Shown here: in pieces, positions 38,530 to 46,903 of the stretch | Position numbering within the stretch: the first letter of the stretch is position 1 | Layout: the number at the start of each line of letters is the position of its first letter | Assembly (NCBI GenBank): GCA_019636275.1 | Contig: JAHBXY010000040.1 | Location: forward strand, 1-59,279 | Length of the DNA: 59,279 nt | DNA from: Planctomycetota bacterium | GTDB taxonomy: Bacteria > Planctomycetota > J058 | Reading direction: 5' to 3' | Notes under the pieces: model-generated | Told to the model about the DNA's origin: nothing | Seen by the model: only the letters and a program-made list of their open reading frames with translations | Databases searched by the model: none | Made by a program: the position numbers and the translations under genes

Positions 38530-38639
38530 GGGCGGTTCTCCTGGGGCTCGGGTGAGGGGGATCCTACCCCCCCGGCGCCCGGCCGGGAGGCAGGTCGCAC
38601 CCGGCGCTGGCCGCCAGGCGAGTTCCGGCGCAAGAGCCC

Positions 38640-39610
38640 GTAAGTCATTGCGTTGCATGAGGTGGCGCGGCTCCGCGGAGCCGCGCCCCCGCTGGCTGCC
38701 GTGTAAGCGGTGACGGTGCAACGTGCGGCTTGGCTGAGCCTGACGCGCCGCCAACGACCCCATGCGGGTGCTCGAGCGTAAGTGTTTGCGCATTCGCACC
38801 TGGCGCGGCACCGAGGAGCCACCGCGGCTGCCGGCAGACCGAAGTGGTTGCGACGACTGGCATGGCGGCAAGCGCGTATGCGGCCTTCGCGGCTCCTCGG
38901 AGCCGGGCGGGTCGTTGCGCGGCAAGCGCCTGTGCGGCTCCGCGGAGCCGGGCGGGTCGTTGCGCGGCAAGCGCCTGTGCGGCTCCGCGCCTCCACGGAG
39001 CCGGGCGGGTCGTTGCGCGGCAAGGGCCTGTGCAGCCTCCGCGGCTCGGGCGGGTCGTTGCGCGGCAAGCGCCCTGAGCGGCTCCGCGGCTCCTCGGAGC
39101 CGGGCGGGTCGTTGCGCGGCAAGCGCCTGTGCGGCTCCGCGGCTCCTCGAAGCCGGGCGGGTCGTTGTGTGGCAAGCGCCTGTGCAGCCTCCGCGGCTCG
39201 GGCGGGTCGTTGCGCGGAAGCGCTCTGAGCGGCTCCGCGGCTCCTCGGAGCCGGGCGGGTCGTTGCGCGGCAAGCGCCCTGAGCGGCTCCGCGGCTCCTC
39301 GGAGCCGGGCGGGTCGTTGCGCGGCAGCGCCTGTGCGGCTCCGCGGCTCCACGGAGCCGGGGGGTCGTCGAGGAGGCCGGCTCGAGGCGACCGTCGCGGC
39401 TGTGGTCGGACGCAAGTGAGGAGCGCCGCTTGTGATCCCCGCGCGGCTCCGGGGAGCCGCCGCGGCGGCGTCGAACCGGAAGTGCTTGCGACTTCGCGCC
39501 CGGCGCGGCTCCGAGGAGCCGCGGACTCCCAACCAAGGTCCGCGTTCACCCTGAGGATCGACCACGGGCGGCTTCGGCACCTGCCGTGGCTCCGAGGAGC
39601 CACCGCGGCC
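38640..39610. repeat. Palindromic tandem repeat array
   Basis: Nine copies of a unit marked by GGGCGGGTCGTTG start at 38905, 38950, 39003, 39048, 39102, 39155, 39200, 39253 and 39306, with a decayed tenth near 39359. Spacing is 53-54 bp or 45 bp; the short units lack 8 bp. Each unit joins a GGCTCC/GGAGCC inverted repeat to the linker GGTCGTTGCGCGGCAAGCGCC. Isolated relatives flank the core: a perfect 24-bp palindrome at 38664-38687, and inverted repeats at 39444-39459, 39504-39523 and 39586-39603. A second motif like AAGTGCTTGCGACTTCGCG recurs near 38780, 38841 and 39480. No gene is credible here; the open frames exist because the repeat lacks stops. The rest of 38530-39614 holds nothing else that I can see. 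Confidence 0.9.
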
Positions 39611-39614
39611 AACG

Positions 39615-40886
39615 TCACTCCTGGCTGACCGCCTGCAGCAGCGCCTGGGCCTCCTTCCACTCGCGGCTCTCTGGCGGGAGGAGCGGGAGCGCGCGCCGCA
39701 GGTCGTCGCGGGCGCCGCGCCGGTCGCCCAGGGCGGCGCGGGCCGCTCCGCGGCCGGCGAGCGCGAGCCCCATGCGTGGCTCGCGGTCGATCGCGCGGCC
39801 GAACTCGACCGCCGCCGCCTCGTGGTCGCCGCGGTTGTGAAGCGCGCTGCCGCGGTTGAAGGGCGCCCACGGGTCACGCGGGTCGAGGTCGGCGGCGCGG
39901 CCCCAGTCGTCGAGGGCGCCGTCGACGTCGCCCTCGGCGTGCCGCAGGTCGCCGCGGGCGAGCCAGCCCAGGGCCTCACGTGGGGCGACGGCGACCGCCT
40001 GGTCGAAGTCGGCGCGGGCGCCCCGCGCGTCGCGGCGCACCGCCCGCACGCTGCCCCGCGCTACCCACGCCGCCGGCCGCCGCGGCTCGCCCTCGATCGC
40101 CCGCGTGTAGGCCGCCTCGGCGCCCGGCAGGTCCCCCCGCTGCTGGCGCACGTCGCCCACCTGCGTCCAGGCGAGCGGGCTGCCGTCCTGCGCCTCGGCC
40201 GCCTGCACGAGGTCGGCCTCGGCGCCGGCGAGGTCGCCGAGGTCGCGCTTCACGAGGCCGCGCAGGTGCTGGTGGCTCCAGTGCGGCTCGAGCGCGAACG
40301 CGCGGTCGAGGTCGGCGAGGGCCAGCGCCAGCTCGCCCTCCTCGAAGTAGATGCGCGCCCGCTCGTGGTGGACCAGGGCGCTGGGCTCGAGCGCCAGCGA
40401 CGCGGCGAAGTCGGCCATGCCGCCGGCGCGGTCGCCCTGGTGCATGCGCGCCATGCCGCGCCGGGCCAGCGCCGTGGGCCTGGGGCCGCGCTCGAGGGCG
40501 CGCGTGAAGTCCTCGAGCGCGCCCTCGAGCTGGTCGCGCGTGTTGAAGCGGAACCAGCCGCGCGCCTCGAGCGCCTCGGGGTGCCCGGGGTCGAGGCCCA
40601 GGGCGCGGCGGAAGTCGGCGAGCGCTCGCTCCTCGGTCGCCTCGTCGTCACCCCGGCGCGCGCGCGCGTCGCCGCGCACGTACCAGGCGTCGGCGTCGTC
40701 CGGCGCCAGGTCGACGGCGGCGTCGGCGTCGTCCAGGGCACCGTCGACGTCCCCGAGCCCGATCCGCGCCCGCGCCCGGCCCACGAGGGCCGGCGCGTGC
40801 CGGGGGTCGACCACGAGCGCGTCGTCGAAGGCCGCCCGCGCCGCCGACCAGTCGCGCACGCCCAGGCGCTCGCGACCGACCGTCAC
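39615..40886 (-). CDS. TPR protein, probably the severed C-terminal part of the upstream kinase
   Basis: The protein has 423 residues if started at GTG 40886. It consists of about eleven TPR units with classic motifs (ALDDADAAVDLAPDDADAW, AAYTRAIEGEPRRPAAW, EFGRAIDREPRMGLAL). The start falls inside the first TPR helix and lacks a Shine-Dalgarno. Upstream the frame stays open and reads as a Pro-rich linker (PAPAPAPAPG) back to the end of the kinase gene, which ends in a membrane segment. Kinase, membrane span, linker and TPR is a common architecture, so a frame break near 41011-41060 is likely. Ser/Thr kinases with extracytoplasmic TPRs bind peptide ligands. Confidence 0.75.
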   Translation of the reverse strand: MTVGRERLGVRDWSAARAAFDDALVVDPRHAPALVGRARARIGLGDVDGALDDADAAVDLAPDDADAWYVRGDARARRGDDEATEERALADFRRALGLDPGHPEALEARGWFRFNTRDQLEGALEDFTRALERGPRPTALARRGMARMHQGDRAGGMADFAASLALEPSALVHHERARIYFEEGELALALADLDRAFALEPHWSHQHLRGLVKRDLGDLAGAEADLVQAAEAQDGSPLAWTQVGDVRQQRGDLPGAEAAYTRAIEGEPRRPAAWVARGSVRAVRRDARGARADFDQAVAVAPREALGWLARGDLRHAEGDVDGALDDWGRAADLDPRDPWAPFNRGSALHNRGDHEAAAVEFGRAIDREPRMGLALAGRGAARAALGDRRGARDDLRRALPLLPPESREWKEAQALLQAVSQE

Positions 40887-41010
40887 CAGCGCCGCCGCGC
40901 GCTCGGTCGGCGTGGGCTCGGGCGCGGCGACCGGCCCGGGCGCCGGCGCCGGCGCAGGCGCGGGCGCAGGCGGCGCGTCGGTGACCTCCGGGGCCGGCTC
41001 CCTGCGCTGG

Positions 41011-41907
41011 TCACGCGGCGGCGGCGCCAGCGAGCGCCAGCGCCCCCGCGGCGCCGGCGAGGAGCGCCGCCGTCCGCCCGCGGCCGCCGCCGCCCTTCCC
41101 TCGCGCCAGCCAGGCGTCGAGGGCGTCCCCCAGGGCCTCGGCCGAGGGGAAGCGCGCGGCGGGGTCCTTGGCCAGGGCGCGCAGGCACAGCGCCTCGAGG
41201 GCGCGGTCGACGCCCGGGCGCAGGCTCGAGGGCGGCGTGGGCGCCCGCTCGGTCGTGGCCACGAGCAGCTCGTGCAGCGTGTCGCCCGTCGCCGGCGGCT
41301 CGCGCGTGAGCGCGGCGTAGAGCGTCGCGCCGGCGCCGTAGACGTCGGTCGCCGGGCCGACCGCGGCCCGGTCGCCGCGCGCCTGCTCGGGCGACCAGAA
41401 CCCGGGCGTGCCCAGGAGCTGCCCGCTGTGCGTCAGGCTGCCCGGGCCGGCGGCGTCGCGCGTGAGGCCGAAGTCGATCAGGCGGCCGCGCCCGTCGCGG
41501 TCGATCAGCACGTTGCTCGGCTTGATGTCGCGGTGGAGCACCCCCTGCGCGTGGGCGTGCGCCAGCCCGCGCGCGACGTCGCGCAGGAGGGCGGCCGCGA
41601 GCGGCGGCTCGAGCGGGCCGTCGCGGGCGAGCCGCTCCTCGAGCGACTCGCCCTCGACCAGCTCCGTGACCAGGAAGGGCCAGCCGTGGTGGTCGCCGGC
41701 GTCGAGCAGGCGCACGAGCCCCTCGTGGCGCAGCCGCACCAGCGCCTCGACCTCGCGCTGGAAGCGCCGCTCGCGCGAGGCGGTCCCCGGCTTGAGCAGC
41801 TTGACCGCCACGGCGCGGCCCTCGGGGTCGCGCGCGGCGTAGACGATCCCCATGCCTCCGCGGCCCAGCTCGCGCTCGGTCAGGTAGCGCCCGATCTGCA
41901 GCACCAC
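41011..41907 (-). CDS. Ser/Thr protein kinase (Hanks type) with C-terminal membrane segment
   Basis: The protein has 298 residues from GTG 41907. The glycine loop is GRGGMGIVYAA. The remaining landmarks are AVKLLKP (the ATP-binding Lys, near 38), LHRDIKPSNVLI (catalytic loop), LIDFGLT (DFG) and GTPGFWSPEQ (APE-like). All catalytic residues are intact. After the kinase domain (to about 270), a Gly/Arg-rich juxtamembrane stretch leads into AALLAGAAGALALAGAAAA and a TGA. That segment is probably the first half of a membrane anchor that continues in the +1 frame into the TPR gene. The cytoplasmic kinase would then be linked to an outside sensor. The start lacks a Shine-Dalgarno. Confidence 0.85.
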   Translation of the reverse strand: MVLQIGRYLTERELGRGGMGIVYAARDPEGRAVAVKLLKPGTASRERRFQREVEALVRLRHEGLVRLLDAGDHHGWPFLVTELVEGESLEERLARDGPLEPPLAAALLRDVARGLAHAHAQGVLHRDIKPSNVLIDRDGRGRLIDFGLTRDAAGPGSLTHSGQLLGTPGFWSPEQARGDRAAVGPATDVYGAGATLYAALTREPPATGDTLHELLVATTERAPTPPSSLRPGVDRALEALCLRALAKDPAARFPSAEALGDALDAWLARGKGGGGRGRTAALLAGAAGALALAGAAAA

Positions 41908-42007
41908 GGGGGCAGGGTGGCAGGCCCGCGCGGGCCGCGCGAGTCACCGCGGTCACCGACCTCGGCGCCCACACCGTGGACGTCGATCACGACGACCGGC
42001 CGCGCGG

Positions 42008-42889
42008 TCAGGCGTCGCGCCGCTCCACGTTCCGGATCGCCTCGATCAACCCGTCGAGCAGGTCGGTCGCGATCAGGGGCGCCCACCCCGTGCGCCGCGC
42101 GACGAGGTCGCCCGCGCGCCCGTGGAGCCACGCGCCCAGGCAGGCGGCGTCGAGCGGGCCGAGGCCGGCGGCGAGCAGGGCGGCGATCACGCCGGTGAGC
42201 ACGTCGCCCGCGCCGGCCGTGGCCATGCCGGGGTTGCCCGTCGTGTTCTCGTACAGGTCGAGCCCGCCGCCGGGCCGCGGGGCGCCCACGAGCGTGCCGG
42301 CGCCCTTGAGGAGCGTGGCCACGCCCACGCGCGCGACGAAGGCCTCGAGCGCCGGGCGGCGCCGGGCCGGGTCGGGCCGCTCGCCGGTCAGCCGCGCGAA
42401 CTCGCCCGGGTGCGGGGTGAGGACCGCCCGCCCCGCCAGCGCCCGCAGGTCGTCGGGGCGCCCCTCGAAGGCGTTGAGCGCGTCGGCGTCGAGCACCACG
42501 CGCGGGCCCGGCGGCAGGGCGGCGACGAGGCCGCGCACGACGTCGACCGCCTCGTCGTCGCGCGACAGGCCAGGGCCGACGGCCAGGGCGTCGACGCGGG
42601 CCGCCAGGGCCAGGACCTCGTTCAGCGCGGACCGGGCCAGGGCGCCGCGCGACGTCTCGGGCAGCGGGCGCGTGACGAGGCAGGTCGTCTTCACCTCGAG
42701 CGCGCGCTGCGCCGAGGCCGGGCTGGCCACGGTCACGAGGCCCGCGCCGGCGCGCAGCGCCGCCTCGCCCGTCAGGAGGGCGGCCCCGACCATGCCGCGC
42801 GACCCGGCCACCACGAGCACGGTCCCGACGCTCGTCTTGTGCGCGTCGCGCGGGCGGCCGGGGAAGGCGACGGGGGGGCGCAGGTCCAC
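42008..42889 (-). CDS. nnrD: ADP-dependent NAD(P)H-hydrate dehydratase
   Basis: The protein has 293 residues from GTG 42889, starting right after the TGA of rnc. It repairs the hydrated form of NAD(P)H. It has the ribokinase-like fold with HKTSVGTVLVVAGSRGMVGAA at the N-terminus, VDALAVGPGLS, VLDADALNAF, LTPHPGEFARL and the nucleotide motif NPGMATAGAGDVLTG. It lacks the N-terminal epimerase half (NnrE) found in many bacteria, so epimerisation must be done elsewhere. The family is conserved enough to name from motifs. Confidence 0.92.
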   Translation of the reverse strand: MDLRPPVAFPGRPRDAHKTSVGTVLVVAGSRGMVGAALLTGEAALRAGAGLVTVASPASAQRALEVKTTCLVTRPLPETSRGALARSALNEVLALAARVDALAVGPGLSRDDEAVDVVRGLVAALPPGPRVVLDADALNAFEGRPDDLRALAGRAVLTPHPGEFARLTGERPDPARRRPALEAFVARVGVATLLKGAGTLVGAPRPGGGLDLYENTTGNPGMATAGAGDVLTGVIAALLAAGLGPLDAACLGAWLHGRAGDLVARRTGWAPLIATDLLDGLIEAIRNVERRDA

Positions 42890-43675
42890 TCAGTCCTCGC
42901 CCGCGGCCCGGGCCCGCCGCGCCGCGGCCAGGCGCTCGAGGGCGTCGCGCGCGGCGGCCTGCTCGGCGGCCTTCTTCGACGAGCCCGCGCCGCGGCCCCG
43001 CTCGAGGCCGTCGACGCGCACGACGATCACGAACTCCTTCTGGTGGTCGGGGCCCGACTCCTGCGCGACCTCGTAGGTGGGCGTGAGGCGGTCCGCCTGC
43101 TGCGTGAGCTCCTGCAGGAGCGACTTCCAGTTGCGCTCGCTGCGCGCGACCAGCTCGTCCTCGAGCGCGCGCTCGAGCCCCCAGAGGATGAACGGCCGCG
43201 CCGCCGGCAGGCCGCCGTCGAGGAACATGGCGCCGATCACGGCCTCGACCGCGTTGGCCAGGACCGAGGGCGGGAGCTCGTCGCGCTTGAGGCCGCGCCC
43301 CGTGCGGAGCGCGCGGTCGAGCCCCAGCTCGAGGGCGAGCTGCGTGAGGCTCTGCGCCGAGACGACCGCGCTGCGCACGCGCGTCAGCGGCCCCTCGTCG
43401 AGGTCGGGGAAGGCGCTGTAGAGGAAGTGGGCCACGACCAGGCCCAGGACCGCGTCGCCCAGGAACTCGAGGCGCTCGTTGGACGGGTGGTCGGCGTCCT
43501 TGCACGACGCGTGGGTGAGCGCGCGCTCGAGCAGGCCCGGGTCGCGGAACGTGTAGCCGAGGCGGCGGCTCAGGTCGTCGACCACGTCCCCGGTCGCGGC
43601 CGACGCGTGGGCGCCGAAGCTGGGGGTGGCGGGCTGCTCCGGCGGCCGCTCGGCCGCCCGCCGCTTCCGGGCCAC
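42890..43675 (-). CDS. rnc: Ribonuclease III
   Basis: The protein has 261 residues from GTG 43675. It cleaves double-stranded RNA in rRNA and mRNA maturation. The RNase III signature NERLEFLGDAVLGLVV carries the metal-binding Glu and Asp, and AVEAVIGAMFLDGG is the second acidic motif. A double-stranded RNA-binding domain covers about residues 185-252 (NWKSLLQELTQQ and GAGSSKKAAEQAAARDAL). A basic Pro-rich head of about 30 residues precedes the domain. The stop abuts the nnrD start. Confidence 0.95.
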   Translation of the reverse strand: MARKRRAAERPPEQPATPSFGAHASAATGDVVDDLSRRLGYTFRDPGLLERALTHASCKDADHPSNERLEFLGDAVLGLVVAHFLYSAFPDLDEGPLTRVRSAVVSAQSLTQLALELGLDRALRTGRGLKRDELPPSVLANAVEAVIGAMFLDGGLPAARPFILWGLERALEDELVARSERNWKSLLQELTQQADRLTPTYEVAQESGPDHQKEFVIVVRVDGLERGRGAGSSKKAAEQAAARDALERLAAARRARAAGED

Positions 43676-43680
43676 GCCGG

Positions 43681-45513
43681 TCAGGCGGCGCGGCGGCGCC
43701 GGACGACCGCGGCGAGGACCAGGGCGAGCGCCTGCCGCGATCGGCGGGGCCGGGGTCGACGGGGCCGCCGGCGCCAGGAGCGCAGCCGCCGCCACCACCG
43801 CCGCCGCCGCTGCTGGCGGTCGGAATTGACTGGGCGGGGCGAGGCGCCGCCGGCCGCGGGCGCGACCGGCTGGAGGCCGCCGCCCTGCTGGGGGCCGCCG
43901 CTCGTGTTCGTCGTCCCGCCGCCGCTCGAGCCCGCGGGCGCGCTCGAGCCGCTGACCTCGAGGGCCCCGGCGAGCCGCGCGAACTGCCCGTCCGGGTTCT
44001 CGATCGTCACCGCGTAGGCGCCGTTGCTCAGCCCGGCCGGCACGGTGAAGCTCACCTGCCCGCCCTGGCCGATCGCGTTGAGCACCTCCTGCCCGACGAT
44101 CGCCCGCGCGCCGCTCTGGAAGCCGTCGCCGTAGACCTGCACGGTCGCGCCCGGCTGCACGCTCGTGGGGTTCAGGCCCTCGATCATGGGGCGCGGGCGG
44201 CGGACCTCGAGGCCGCCGGTGAGGACGGCGCACTCCCAGGTCTGGTCGTTCCACAGGCGCACCGTGCGCAGCGAGGGCATGGCCGACGCCAGCACCTGCA
44301 GCGACACGCTCGCCGACCCCGCGCTGAACGTCGGGTTGTTGCCCACGAACAGGCCGGGGCCGGGGACGTCGATGCGGTTGGCGCGGTTGAGCTGCGAGCC
44401 GACGACGGTCAGGCCGCCGTTGTTGCCGGGCGCCACGGTCGCGCTCGAGCCGAGGCCGGTGACGTTCATGCCCTTGGGCAGGGCCACGATCGACGGCTCG
44501 AGCCGCGTCGCCGCGCCCCAGCTCACCGCCACGCGGTCGGGGTTGCCGGGGTTGCTCCGCCCGCCGCTCGCGCCCCAGAACGTCGTGCCGAAGTTCGTGT
44601 GGATCTGGAGCCCGCTCGTCTGCAGCGAGAAGTTCACGTCGCGCACGGGCCCGTCGAGCGGCTCGGCGTAGACGACGTACTGCCCCTGGTCGAGGCCGCG
44701 GATGCGGAAGAAGCCGGACCCGTCCGACAGGCCCGCCGAGCAGGGCGTGCCGTCGAGGTCCTCGGCCACGACGTGCGCGCCCGAGACCGGCTGGCCGTCG
44801 AGCCGCACGTAGCCCTCGATCCAGCCCGGCTGCGCGCCGTTGGGGTAGATCGCCGAGGCGCCGGCGATGTCGTCCTGCTCCAGCGAGCGCAGCCGCGTGT
44901 CGCCCGTGTGGGCGAACGGGTTCATGGTCGCGCCGACGACGGCCGAGTGGTCGAGGCCGATGAAGTGGCCGACCTCGTGGGTGGCGACGTTCTGGATGTC
45001 GAACGTGCCGCCGGTCAGGTCGGTCGAGAACAGGTAGTTCTTGCCGTTGAAGATGATGTCCGCGTCGAGGATCCGCCCCGTCGAGGGCTCGAAGTCGACC
45101 GGCGTGATCGCCACGAGGCCGCCGGCGGGGCTGTCGAAGAACCCGCTCGTGCCCTGCATGTCCCAGATCACCAGGTGGATGTCGTCCGACTGCCAGTCGG
45201 TGCGGCCGCGGCCCTGGCCCGTGTCCTCGAAGAACGCGACCCGGCTGGAGGGGACCTCGTTCCAGGCGCGGAAGGCGAGGCGGACGGCGACCATGTCGCT
45301 GCCGTCGGTGATCCGCGGGTCGCCCGCCTCGTGGATCGTGAACACGATGCTCGAGTTCTGCCAGTGCATGGGCAGAGCGCCCGCCTGCAGGCTGACGAAC
45401 GCGTAGCTCGACAGGCCGATACCCAGGATCGACGCCGCCAGCGCCACCAGCGGCGCCCGGTGGATCGTGCGCCGGGAGACGCGCTTGAACTTGCACGTGT
45501 GGTTCGGGTTCAT
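43681..45513 (-). CDS. Matrixin-type metalloprotease with Ig-like/TIG domains and a disturbed C-terminal sorting signal
   Basis: The protein has 610 residues from ATG 45513, coupled to the upstream gene by ATGA. A signal anchor (about 20-42) precedes an M10 domain. HEVGHFIGLDHS (near 178-189) has the three zinc-binding His and Glu, and GATMNPF is the Met-turn. A carboxypeptidase-regulatory-like domain (about 230-300, GYVRLDGQPVSGAHVVAEDL) and TIG/IPT-like modules (about 345-520, with PTSVQPGATVQVYGDGFQSGA) follow. The last 45 codons read as an Arg-rich stretch in this frame. A neighbouring frame instead gives SSGGGGGGGGCAPGAGG, and the original frame then resumes as QALALVLAAVVRRRRAA. Gly-rich, Cys, hydrophobic, Arg is a C-terminal sorting signal, so two compensating indels are likely. 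Confidence 0.85.
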   Translation of the reverse strand: MNPNHTCKFKRVSRRTIHRAPLVALAASILGIGLSSYAFVSLQAGALPMHWQNSSIVFTIHEAGDPRITDGSDMVAVRLAFRAWNEVPSSRVAFFEDTGQGRGRTDWQSDDIHLVIWDMQGTSGFFDSPAGGLVAITPVDFEPSTGRILDADIIFNGKNYLFSTDLTGGTFDIQNVATHEVGHFIGLDHSAVVGATMNPFAHTGDTRLRSLEQDDIAGASAIYPNGAQPGWIEGYVRLDGQPVSGAHVVAEDLDGTPCSAGLSDGSGFFRIRGLDQGQYVVYAEPLDGPVRDVNFSLQTSGLQIHTNFGTTFWGASGGRSNPGNPDRVAVSWGAATRLEPSIVALPKGMNVTGLGSSATVAPGNNGGLTVVGSQLNRANRIDVPGPGLFVGNNPTFSAGSASVSLQVLASAMPSLRTVRLWNDQTWECAVLTGGLEVRRPRPMIEGLNPTSVQPGATVQVYGDGFQSGARAIVGQEVLNAIGQGGQVSFTVPAGLSNGAYAVTIENPDGQFARLAGALEVSGSSAPAGSSGGGTTNTSGGPQQGGGLQPVAPAAGGASPRPVNSDRQQRRRRWWRRLRSWRRRPRRPRPRRSRQALALVLAAVVRRRRAA

Positions 45514-46106
45514 CGGTCCTCACCGGCGCGGGGGGGCTGGGCGGCCACGGCGTCCTTCACCGTGCGCAGCAGGTCGGCGAGCGGCAGGCCCTGCTCGTCG
45601 CCGCTCCCCTCCTCGACCGCGCCCGTGCGGGGGTCGATGAGGCGGAGGCCGGTGAGGTTGCGGACGGCGACCTTGCGCCCGCCCTCCTCCCGGACGGTGT
45701 ACTTGCCCTGCGACATGCCGATCGCCATGCGGTAGCCGTGGCGGTTCGGCCGGTCGAGGAACACGACGAGCTCCTCGCCCACCTCGAACTTGGGCGAGCC
45801 GGCGATGAACGTCCCGCGCTTCGGGGTCATGCCGCCGTAGGTCGTGAACGAGAAGGTCGTGGCCGGGGCGCCCTTGAGGATCTCCGTCACGCGGAGCTGG
45901 ACCTCCGTGACCACGCCGTCGGGCGTCTCGCGGCCCTCGACGCCCACGCACTCGCCGTGGACGATCACGTCCGCCCGCTCGATCAGCTCGTCGAGCGAGA
46001 AGCGCAGCACGGTCGTGCACAGGGCCGGGGTCGCCAGCAGCAAGCTGAGTGCCAGGGCGCCCGCGATGCGAGCGATCGACCGGCTCTCCCCCCTCGTCCC
46101 GCGCAT
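45510..46106 (-). CDS. Secreted partner of the matrixin, unknown function
   Basis: The protein has 198 residues. ATG 46106 has GGGAGAGGG upstream, and a signal peptide follows at once (IARIAGALALSLLLATPALC). The mature part begins LRFSLDELIERADVIVHGECVG and continues with a beta-rich domain: VQLRVTEILKGAP, FIAGSPKFEVGEELVVFLD, GMSQGKYTV. As I recall it, this pattern (a ubiquitous SxxELxxxADxVVxG opening) accompanies secreted metalloproteases in many Gram-negatives, but I know no function. Its stop overlaps the matrixin start by ATGA. Confidence 0.75.
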   Translation of the reverse strand: MRGTRGESRSIARIAGALALSLLLATPALCTTVLRFSLDELIERADVIVHGECVGVEGRETPDGVVTEVQLRVTEILKGAPATTFSFTTYGGMTPKRGTFIAGSPKFEVGEELVVFLDRPNRHGYRMAIGMSQGKYTVREEGGRKVAVRNLTGLRLIDPRTGAVEEGSGDEQGLPLADLLRTVKDAVAAQPPRAGEDR

Positions 46107-46284
46107 CGACACCCTCTCCCGGCCTCGGTCCCGCGCAAGGAGGGTGCCAACCTCGGTTGACTGTTCGGATCGACTCAAGTGCAAGCTCTCCAAGGATTCC
46201 GACGAGGTGCCGCGCCGGGGATGCGACGCACGACGGACACACGTCGCCCCGATTTCCGGCACGCCGGCTGGGACGAAACCGGGG

Positions 46285-46731
46285 TCAGGTCGGGGGGGCG
46301 TCGGAGGGGGCGGACTCGGCGACGGCGGGGGCCTTGCCGTGGACGCGGTCGAGGAGGCGGTTGATCTCCTCCCCGATCTCCATGAAGAAGTCCCCCTCGC
46401 GCAGGGTGACGCGGGTGGGCTTCCCCTCGTTGGCCTCCTTGAGGACGACGCCGATCCGGTAGGCGGAGCCGAGCAGGCGGTGCGTGTGGACGATCGCGTA
46501 GACGCCGAGCACGAGCGACGTGCACACGATCACGAAGGCCAGGCCGCCGACGAGGATGAACGGGTTGGTCCCGAGGACCTCGGGCACGTCGCGCGCGGCG
46601 TTGGCCTTGAGGAGCGTGTAGACCATGACGGCGAACGCGGCGACCAGCAGGAGCGAGGTGATCCAGATCACCATGTAGAGGTAGTGGACGCCCTTGCTGA
46701 CCGTGTAGTCCTTGCGACGCTCGCTGCCCAC
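46285..46731 (-). CDS. Two-span membrane protein with HAMP-like tail
   Basis: The protein has 148 residues from GTG 46731, preceded by GGAGGCGGGC. Two membrane segments (about 18-42 and 57-80) are joined by a short loop. The rest is cytosolic: HTHRLLGSAYRIGVVLKEANEGKPTRVTLREGDFFMEIGEEINRLL resembles a HAMP or linker coiled-coil without an output domain. Similar short proteins occur in delta-proteobacteria and planctomycetes, function unknown. It ends in a disordered Ala/Pro tail. Confidence 0.75.
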   Translation of the reverse strand: MGSERRKDYTVSKGVHYLYMVIWITSLLLVAAFAVMVYTLLKANAARDVPEVLGTNPFILVGGLAFVIVCTSLVLGVYAIVHTHRLLGSAYRIGVVLKEANEGKPTRVTLREGDFFMEIGEEINRLLDRVHGKAPAVAESAPSDAPPT

Positions 46732-46775
46732 GCCCGCCTCCGAAGCCCCCGCGCGGCTTGCGACGGGATCAACTC

Positions 46776-46804
46776 ATGCTACCCGGGGGCCAGGTCGGAG
46801 TAAA
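46776..46804 (-). promoter_or_regulatory. Promoter for the two-span membrane protein gene
   Basis: On the reverse strand, TTTACT (46799-46804), a 17-bp spacer and TAGCAT (46776-46781) lie about 45 bp before the GTG at 46731. Confidence 0.55.
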
Positions 46805-46903
46805 CGCGTCGACGGCCGGCGCCGCGCGCAAGACGCTGCCCCGGCGCGGTCGGCTCCGTTCGGCTACCGGCTCGGACCCGAGCGATGAACGCTCGGCGGG
46901 CGA

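Noticed and set aside
38900..39370. A possible CRISPR array
   Set aside because: The units run into each other without unique spacers, and no cas gene is nearby.
38762..39628. Open frames across the palindromic array encoding repeated Arg/Gly/Pro peptides
   Set aside because: Open in several frames on both strands because the repeat unit lacks stops; no start with a Shine-Dalgarno and no conserved protein.
41011..41013. A programmed +1 frameshift like that of prfB at the kinase stop
   Set aside because: The TGA-C context is present, but no upstream Shine-Dalgarno-like signal or slippery codon is seen; an indel is simpler.
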